A stretch of 64,000 nucleotides of DNA from NCBI RefSeq assembly GCF_017562075.2, contig NC_054083.1, forward strand, positions 40,655,255 to 40,719,254, read 5' to 3'. Below, in pieces: positions 57,099 through 64,000 of this stretch (positions are counted from its first letter, which is position 1; each line of letters starts with the position of its first letter). The stretch comes from Anopheles merus. Taxonomy: Eukaryota; Arthropoda; Insecta; Diptera; Culicidae. Made by a program: the position numbers and the translations under genes. The notes below the pieces were generated by a model, which was not told the DNA's origin, searched no databases, and saw only the letters and a program-made list of their open reading frames with translations.

Positions 57099-58296
57099 GA
57101 TGATTCGGTTCGGTTCGGTTTGGTTTGGGATGGATTTCCCTTTTTGTGCACCACTCACAGTAGGGGGACGACCGTTGTTCGGAGTTTCGGGATCAATTCA
57201 GCCAGCGCAGTCTATCCGCCCTAATCACCAATTGACTCTGTGCGGTGCTTTTGTTCTCCCTATCTCTCTTTCACACACACTCTCCCTCTCTCTCTCTCGC
57301 TTCTTCACTCTCTTTCACTTCCGCTTCTTATCACCAGGGGCTCACGGATATGGGCAGTGTAAGCGCAAGTTAGTTAACAGCCGGAACCGCACGGTCGCAC
57401 TGCAATCGATTAAGATTTGGCTGCTGGTTGGTGGTGGGGGCAGAGTGTAAGCACAACAAACATACGGGCCAAATCTAGCACCCCCTACACACACACACAC
57501 ACACACGCACACGCACACAGGCGCGCACTCAATGCATACACACACAAACACACACGGAGGCCTCTGTGAAAGCTGTTCGTGCGGAACACACACGGCGGAA
57601 CACGGAGGGCTTTACACACTTTTCGCCTCAATTAACGCGGTACGTGACGTGTGTATGTGTATGTGTGTATGTATGTGACAGTCTGGGCCTAAAACCAGAA
57701 CACCACTTCCGGACCCCACCTCTACTGCTGGGGGGGGAGAATGATTTGATGCGGCTTCCGTTCCCTCCTCTGCTGGGGCAAGAGTGAGTCTGCGGTTTTT
57801 GGTCCTTCTCTTTCTCTCGTCTGCACTTTTACACCGCGTGAGATGCGTTTTGTTGCCACTGTTCGTGGTGAAGAACACTTTTGCAGACGGAAAAGGGTGG
57901 TGAGTGGAAAAATTTCGGTGGAATGCACCACCGCCTCGCCCCACACCAAGAACAGGCTGTGCAACTCTGTTGAGACAACGACGGCAACGACAACGACGAC
58001 AACGACGAGGACGACGACTGGACTTGCCCGAGAGGGTTCGCTAGAGCCGATTGTATTATATAAGAACGCACCGCACACAGCACGCACAATGCACTCAATC
58101 CTCGATTTCCTTTCGTACCGTCGGGGAAAGCACTTTTCCCGTGCCCTGGCGAGTGAGAATATTCCCTTTTTTCGTCACTTTTCCGCGCCGCTAGGTCGTC
58201 GTTCGTGGTGTCTTTCTTCGTTTCCTTCGTGAATCAGTTTTTTTTTGTCCAATTAGCACAAATTGACGACTGCTGTCAGTTTCTGCTTTGATGGCT
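57099..58296 (-). other. Probable 5' UTR or first-intron region of VPS26
   Basis: CA and CT microsatellites (57240-57310, 57485-57560) and C-rich sequence. A (GAC) repeat lies near 57975-58018. No coding exon beyond the candidate initiator codon is supported. Its 58.2-kb end lies next to the promoter-like motif, so transcription of VPS26 probably begins near 58.24-58.29 kb. Confidence 0.4.
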
Positions 58297-58332
58297 GCTG
58301 TCAAAATCCCAAATGTGAGGGGTAGGACAGTT
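58297..58332 (-). promoter_or_regulatory. Two-part promoter-proximal motif of VPS26
   Basis: On the minus strand AACTGTCCTACCCCT (58332-58318) is followed by TTTTGACAGC (58306-58297), the same pair found upstream of the capping protein gene. The 15-bp and 10-bp blocks are exact matches; the spacing is 11 bp here and 7 bp there. Confidence 0.4.
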
Positions 58333-58650
58333 TACCTACGTTTCGAATGATCCATTTTCGGAAGTTTTTTAAAAAATCGCTAGCAAAATAAAAAGAAAAA
58401 ATCAATTGCTCTGAAAATGTTGGTAAATAGTTCATGAAGAATGTATTTTACAAATGAGAAATGCCACGTGATGATTGTTTTTTTTTCTCCAAATTTTACA
58501 CTTAGTTCAACTAAGCAACGGACGTTTAAAAAACATTCGTTGAAAGATTGCGCGCGTGCGATCATGGGGCACACGCACAACTCGCCGCTTCCCCACTTAA
58601 TCGCTAGGAAAATTAGTTAGCTAACGCAACGGAATACTTGCAGAAAGTAT
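58333..58650. other. Short spacer between VPS26 and DHX33
   Basis: AT-rich; it holds the DHX33 3' UTR and the upstream edge of the VPS26 promoter. A TTTTATTTTG run at about 58388 reads as AATAAA on the minus strand, a candidate DHX33 poly(A) signal. Confidence 0.45.
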
Positions 58651-60812
58651 TCATTTGTGCGATTGGAACGCCCGGAAGTGGTTCTCCTTGAAGCCCTTCG
58701 TCTGGTACTGGCTCACGTTCGGCACCACCTCATCGATCCACGCCGGATCGATTTCGGTCACGTTGCGCAGATAGTTCAGTCGCGTCGCCACCAGCTCGGT
58801 GTAGACGACGACCGGGGGCCGGAATTTCCCGCACACCGCGCTGGACGGATGTATGCGGGCCTTCAGTGCGCTGGTCGAGGTGAGGTACAGGTGGTCCGGC
58901 TGCTTCGTGGCAATGTTCGCAAACAGCCCGGTCAGCAAACACTTGGCGACCGGGGTCGTATCCTTCCCGCACGTGCTGCTCGGCAGATCGAGCGCTTTGC
59001 AAATTTCACTCAGCTGCTCCCGGATCGAGGCCACGTGCGTTAGGTTGCGCTCGTTGAGGAAGTTGTCGAAGCACCAGACCTTCGGTTTGGCCCGCGTCTT
59101 AAACTCGTTGAACACGTTCAGCAGCGTGATGTGGTCGCCCGAGCGGTCGAAAAACTTGGAGTGTGCGATCAGCATCTGTTCGCGCTTGTGCACACTGTTG
59201 GTGAACACGTTCTCGCCCGACAGCATCGCGATGATGGTGAGCATCTCCTCCAGGCAGCCGAACTTGGGCGCGGAAAGCAGCATCTTGGAGTACTTGGGAT
59301 CGAGCGGGAAGCGTGCCATCTTGGTGCCGAGCGCGGTCAGGATGGGATTCTCCACCGAGGAGATCGCATTCAGCGCCTTCAGCTCGAGCAGCCCGCCCAC
59401 GATCGCCTCCTCCGGCGGTTTGTCGATAAAGTCAAAGTCTTTGTAGTTGACGCCCATCACGAGCAGGTTGAGGATGGTGGCGGCCATGTTGCAGCGCAGA
59501 ATCTCCGGCGTCGTCATCTTTTCCAAATGCCCGTACACTTCCTTGGAGTACGTGCGGTAGCAAACGCCATCGCTCAAACGCCCCGCACGGCCAGTCCGCT
59601 GGTGGGCTTGCGCCTGCGATATCCAGGATACCTTCAGCATGTCCATCCCCGTGATGGGATCGTACGAGCGTACCTTCGCGCGGCCACAATCCACCACATA
59701 CCGGATGCCGTTGATCGTAATGGACGTTTCGGCAATGTTGGTCGCAAATATAACCTTCCGCACGTTACCCGGCGCAGGGTTGAACACGTCCAACTGTTGG
59801 TTCTGTGGCAGCGCAGCGTACATTGGATGAACGGCAAGCTTTGGAAGGTCCGGCGAGAAGCTCTAAAAGTGCGGAAAACATCATTAGCGAGAATGTACGA
59901 GTGCATGCACGCGCTCACTGGTGCGTCCTATACCTTTGCCAAGCGTCGCATCTTGCCAACGGTTGCTTCTATTTCTTCCTGACCGGTTAGGAACACCAGC
60001 ACATCGCCGGCCGGTTGCGTTTGGTGGATCTCTACCACCGTCTTCAGACACGCCTCGATGTAGTGCATTTTCTCCACCATCTGGTACACCTTCACCTGGT
60101 ACGTGCGGCCTTGCAGGTACACGATCGGACAGTCGGAAAAGTAGCTCGCAAAATGGTCACAGTCCATCGTGGCCGACATGATGATGACCTTCAGCGGCGT
60201 CATGCGCTTGAGGGCTCGTATCTGTTGCGCTTTCTTCACCACTCCCAGCAGCACATCCGTCACGATGGTCCGTTCGTGCACCTCGTCCAGTATGATCACG
60301 TTGTAGTTGCGCAGCTGCCGATCGGACAGCGCCTCCCGGCACAGAATACCATCGGTCATGTACTTAACCTGCGTGTTTTCCGACGTCATGTCCTCGAAGC
60401 GCACCGTGTACCCGACCAAATCGCCCAGATTGGTTCCCATCTCCTGCGCGACCCATTTCGCTACGGTAATAGCGGCCACTCGGCGCGGTTGCGTGATGGC
60501 AATCATTTTGTCCCCGTTCAGTCCCGCCTCGTAGATAAACTGTGGCATCTGGGTGGTTTTTCCGCTGCCCGTCTCGCCCAGCACGATGATCGTGGACGAC
60601 TTTCGCACCATTTCCATCAGCCTGCGGATGGGAAGATGGGGTAGCATGAAGCAACAAAACCGCGTGGGAGTGTGGTGTTGGTAAACTTACGATTTGCGCA
60701 CCGAGTAGATGGGCAACGACAGGCGTTGCTGTTTCGCCTGCTCCTGCTTCATATAGGAGCGTGAGTATTGATTGCCCAGACTGCTGTTGCGACTCGAAAG
60801 TCCGGAATCCAT
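58651..60812 (-). CDS. Dhx33: DEAH-box RNA helicase, DHX33-type
   Basis: Three exons on the minus strand, 60812-60691, 60621-59934 and 59862-58651. Introns are about 70 bp, phases agree, and the product is 673 residues. Motifs in order: LSLPIYSVRKS, Walker A GETGSGKT (56-63), TQPRRVAA (84-91), motif II DEVH (153-156, not DEAH), SAT (190-192), FLTGQEEIE, FATNIAETSITI, and motif VI QRTGRAGR (358-365). The winged-helix, HA2 and OB-fold regions follow, with HPSSAVCG and VVVYTELV. The overall pattern and length fit DHX33, a nucleolar helicase linked to rRNA synthesis and to RNA sensing in mammals; function in mosquito is inferred. DEVH keeps the Asp-Glu needed for ATP hydrolysis. The start ATG at 60812 is chosen over an upstream non-ATG extension. 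The paralog assignment is less certain than the family. Confidence 0.9.
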
Positions 60813-61418
60813 CGTTTCGGCCGGGCTTTTCCAATTACTTTTTCTGTTCGGAATTCGGCACGCCGGAAAATAAACAACCTGCACCGATTCCAAAACACGC
60901 CGCCGCACAATTGACAGCGCTCGGGGCCCGTACAACCTGCCGAGGGGTTTTGATGTTCGAATATCGCTGCATCTCGCTTATTTTCTCTACCCTTCCTTTA
61001 CTTGCCTACAGTGCTCTTTTCACAGAGTCTCCCATTTCTCCAAGAACGCTTCGCCCATTTTTGTTCATATGCCGAGTTGTGTATGTTCTCGCTCGTTGTG
61101 TCATGCCATCTCTTGCGCGTATGGACGTATGGAAAATGTAAACAAACTCAGTGGGTGATGTGAATGTGGATTGAACAATTTTGTCTTACTTTTTACCATT
61201 TTCCATGTCTTTTTTACATTGACATACAGGGTTTTCCGATAGAGCTCAAGACCGCGGGATACTTTGATGAATCGGTGAGAGTCAATCGCAAGACTGCGGA
61301 AGGATACATGGAAACGTTAACGATACCGGGATCTGCTGATTTGTATCGCAAGACTGCGGCACACTTTATCGGGCACATTATCGCCTCGCAGGGACATATG
61401 TGTCTGACAGCAGCGATC
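60813..61418. other. Upstream region of DHX33 with short dispersed repeats
   Basis: It holds the DHX33 promoter (TTGACAGC near 60909). Between 61247 and 61359 a short unit recurs three times: CAAGACCGCGG at 61247, and CGCAAGACTGCGG at 61287 and again at 61347. This suggests a repeat-bearing element of unknown type. Confidence 0.4.
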
Positions 61419-61778
61419 GTCACCGCGCAGCCACATGACGTCAAATATACAGCGAAATGAATTATTTGACAGGTGAAATATCTGACAGCTGCTGCTAAAG
61501 GGTTGGGGGCGATACAACATCCGCTTTCGAAATTAACTTTAAAAGGATATCTTCTTAAGCATAACATTCCCAAAATGAAAGAAATGATGAATTGTTGAAT
61601 GAAAATTAACGAAATATTGAACATTGAAGTTCTTTAATGGAATTAGTTACGATTTTGTGCACGTTATTTGTCAACATTGCACATCACCTGGTTGCTGTGA
61701 TGCGTTATCTGACAGATATTTCGCCTGTCAAATAGGTAATTTCGCTGTATATTTCACCTCATGTGGCCGCGCGGTCAG
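61419..61778. mobile_element. Inverted-repeat element with arms of about 70 bp
   Basis: The left arm (61419-61488) and right arm (61709-61778) are imperfect inverted repeats of each other. Shared parts include CCACATGA, GAAATATACAGCGAAAT-type and ATTTGACAGGTGAAATATCT-type sequence. The 220-bp centre has no coding capacity. No clear target duplication is seen, so it may be an internal part of a larger foldback element or an old MITE. Confidence 0.55.
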
Positions 61779-61940
61779 AACCGACTTTGAAATAAATACT
61801 TCAAAGATCAATACCGACTTTCCTCAATTTCCTCAGCGCATCAAGGCCACAATCGAATGAAGACATTTCATAAAAAGCCACCACCGAAAGCGATGAGATC
61901 AGCTGATGCGAAAGCGGAACATGTACGAGAAAGTGACCCG

Positions 61941-62096
61941 GCGCTCTAGCACCAATCGAACACGACATCGAACATGAAAAATGTATGGGATTTGACATGT
62001 TTGTCTTGTTTGTTTGTTTGTGTCTGACAGTGCACCTCCATATGATTATATGGGCTTGTTCGAGTCGGATGTCGTGTTCGATTGGTGCCAGAGCGC
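61941..62096. repeat. Inverted repeat, 29-bp arms around a 98-bp loop
   Basis: GCGCTCTAGCACCAATCGAA... (61941-61969) pairs with 62068-62096 with one mismatch in 29 bases. The loop contains ATATGATTATAT. It could be a small MITE or a structured RNA; no function is shown. Confidence 0.6.
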
Positions 62097-63475
62097 AGCC
62101 TGAGACGGTGGAGCGCAGATGCTTATATGGCACACATGAAATGGAGGAGCCCGTGGGGTCAATGAGGGAAGGGGGAGGTGTAGGAGTGGTGGAGTGTATT
62201 TATTTTTTTTACTTTTTGTCGACCATCTTGAACCCTCCCAACAACTTACAAAAACAATTGCCAGCGAGGAAAAATCGCACCGATTTGGAGCGTTGGCGAG
62301 TTCACGAAAACCGGTCTTTGACAGGCGTGACGAGAGTTTATGCGTTTGCGTTGAAATGTTGGTTTTAAAATTACCGTTGATATGTGATGATTTTTGACGA
62401 TTAATTGCAATCAGTTTAGTTTGCTGCCAGCAAAAACAAATGTTAAATAATTTCAATAGCCTTATCACCTCGTACAATTACAATTTCTCAATTCCAATAA
62501 CCAAAGAACCAAACCGCTAGTTCCCAAAGTGTCAAATAGTTTTTTTTTCCATTTTTTTCCTCATCAGCCAGCTGTCATTCACGGATGGAGGGCAGGTAGC
62601 GTACACACATACACACATCTGCATGTTCCATTCATTCGCTCGTTGGTTGTTGACTTCTTCTCGTGGCGCACGCTTCGCTCCTGTTCTGTGTTTCTGCAAG
62701 CAGTACGTGTTTCAAGAAGTATTAAACGAAATGTTCAATTAAAAGCTTTTAGTTTATGTGCAATTGTAGATAGATTTAGTGTCTGATAGGAAAACGCATG
62801 TGTACCTTACATTGGTGATTTCCATATCGCTGGAAAAACCAATGGAAACGAAGCACTTCCTTTCGCTGCGTGTGGTGTGGTGTCTTGTGTGAATTTCTTT
62901 GCAAAAAAAAACCCATCTGTTAGTGCCCTACTTTCCTCAACGCCGAGCATAATTATTCTCCCATTCACGAAAGTGGCCATGAGCTTGCTTAAAAAGTGTG
63001 CATGTGCAGGGCCAATGCAGCGTGTGTGAACCTGTTCTTCTGCACGTTTTGGCCAAACTGGTGCTGCTGCTACAAAGTGTTGTTTAGAGCGGATTTCGTA
63101 AAAGCAACTGAGCTTGCTTTATGCGCCGTGCCATGTGTTGGTTTTTTGTTGTTGTTCTTGTATCGCGTGTGCCGTAAGTGCAAGTGGATAATGTTGCAAG
63201 CCATGGCCAGGCGCCCGAGGCGAAGTTGCATTAGGCAGCAGATAATTATCTCCTCCTCGGCGGTACTCGTGTACCTACCCACCAAAATGCCTTATCCATT
63301 CGAAATGTTAAACCCCAGACAGTTGCGGTTTCGTGTTTCTCGTCGCACCGGGATGGAAAGAGCATGTGGATGGAAGCCGCCCTGAACCAATGAATTGAAT
63401 CCACACACAATCACGGGAACGGTTCTCCCAATCATGTGGCCAAGGGGAATTGAATAATCGACTCAAGATGGCAAA
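62097..63475. other. Unassigned region
   Basis: No supported gene. A frame at 62996-63385 starts only with GTG and is not convincing; the region could be a 5' UTR of a gene beyond the window. Confidence 0.35.
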
Positions 63476-63607
63476 TTACCACACATTGTAGGGAGGGCAG
63501 GCGCAGCGGCAGGCTTCTTCTCCAGCCTTTAACGAGTTTAACTGATTCACAAAGGAAAAACGAAACACGACATTCTGCAGCTGCAACCCGGCAACATGCG
63601 CATCGTG
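63476..63607 (-). CDS. Possible terminal exon or small ORF, unidentified
   Basis: On the minus strand an acceptor TTCCTTTTTTCCAG is followed by 44 codons reading HDAHVAGLQLQNVVFRFSFV, then NQLNSLKAGEEACRCACPP and TAA. The same frame is open back to an ATG at 63721, so it could instead be an 81-residue ORF, but the part upstream of the acceptor is low-complexity (LPLSLSLFLY). If it is an exon, the rest of the gene lies beyond the window. Not recognised. Confidence 0.22.
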   Translation of the reverse strand, partial: HDAHVAGLQLQNVVFRFSFVNQLNSLKAGEEACRCACPPYNVW

Positions 63608-63721
63608 CTGGAAAAAAGGAAATGCATACAGAAATAGAGAAAGAGAGAGAGGGAGATAAGCAGCATTGCTAACCCCTTGCATAAATAACTCACTGACAGG
63701 ACGAAGGATCGATAAAACCAT

Positions 63722-64000
63722 TCAGCTATCTACGCCCCTGAAGGTCTAATTAGGAGCACAAATGCTTCCTGCGGCACCTAATTCCGTAGCTGTTATCCTT
63801 ATCTGCAACCCAATAGTTCTACACGATTTCGAAACATTCTATTTAATGAGGCCAGCGACTTGATCGCCTGCTTATCTTTTGGAAGCGACTGCAGGAACAG
63901 CACGGTATAACCTGTTACCACCACCTGTTAGCAGTCGCTGTGCAGGAGGACCGGCGACAAACGGTTCTTGTTACGAGCGACGCGCGTGTTCGCGCTGTAA
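63722..64000. other. Window edge, nothing recognised
   Basis: No feature supported. Confidence 0.4.

Noticed and set aside
59131..59982. 283-codon frame on the plus strand
   Set aside because: Antisense shadow of the DHX33 exon, and it runs across a real intron.
62996..63385. 129-codon frame on the plus strand
   Set aside because: It begins with GTG, has irregular composition and no recognised domain.

Overview
This window is eukaryotic DNA from a mosquito, most likely Anopheles. Coding exons are GC-rich and intron-split with GT..AG borders. Intergenic DNA is long and full of microsatellites, and short inverted-repeat elements are scattered through it. A gustatory-receptor locus sits beside conserved animal housekeeping genes. 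All calls come from reading the sequence; no search was run.

Layout. (1) 0.16-8.0 kb, plus strand: an insect gustatory receptor (Gr, 7tm_7) locus built like Drosophila Gr39a. Six intact large first exons and one decayed one each encode about six membrane segments. Each intact exon ends in phase 0 at a lysine codon followed by a GT donor. All can join the same three short downstream exons, which carry the seventh segment and the family TYhhhhhQF end. One locus should therefore make at least six receptors that share the last 78 residues. (2) 10.7-12.1 kb, minus strand: an intronless coding region for a GT31 beta-1,3-glycosyltransferase. (3) 12.1-41.6 kb: about 29 kb without a convincing complete gene. 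It holds microsatellites, homopolymers, two hAT-like foldback elements with target-site duplications, a tiny 5'-truncated retroelement insertion and a few doubtful exons. (4) 42.7-48.9 kb, plus: F-actin capping protein alpha in two coding exons; its intron holds a third foldback element and a truncated MITE. (5) 51.7-52.2 kb, minus: a COA1-type cytochrome c oxidase assembly factor. (6) 54.1-57.1 kb, minus: retromer subunit VPS26 with a very long low-complexity tail. (7) 58.7-60.8 kb, minus: a DHX33-type DEAH-box RNA helicase in three exons. (8) 61.2-64.0 kb: two inverted-repeat elements and unassigned sequence.

The genes do not form a pathway. The receptor locus is a sensory diversity generator; the others act in Golgi glycosylation, actin capping, mitochondrial respiratory-complex assembly, endosomal sorting and RNA helicase work. 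Two observations stand out beyond the genes. One is the set of foldback elements: TAGTGATG..CATCACTA ends, 8-bp near-identical flanking duplications, and arms of degenerate GGAGTCGTCC-like minisatellite. The other is a two-part motif (AACTGTCCTACCCCT plus TTTTGACAGC) upstream of both the capping-protein and VPS26 genes in the same orientation relative to transcription.
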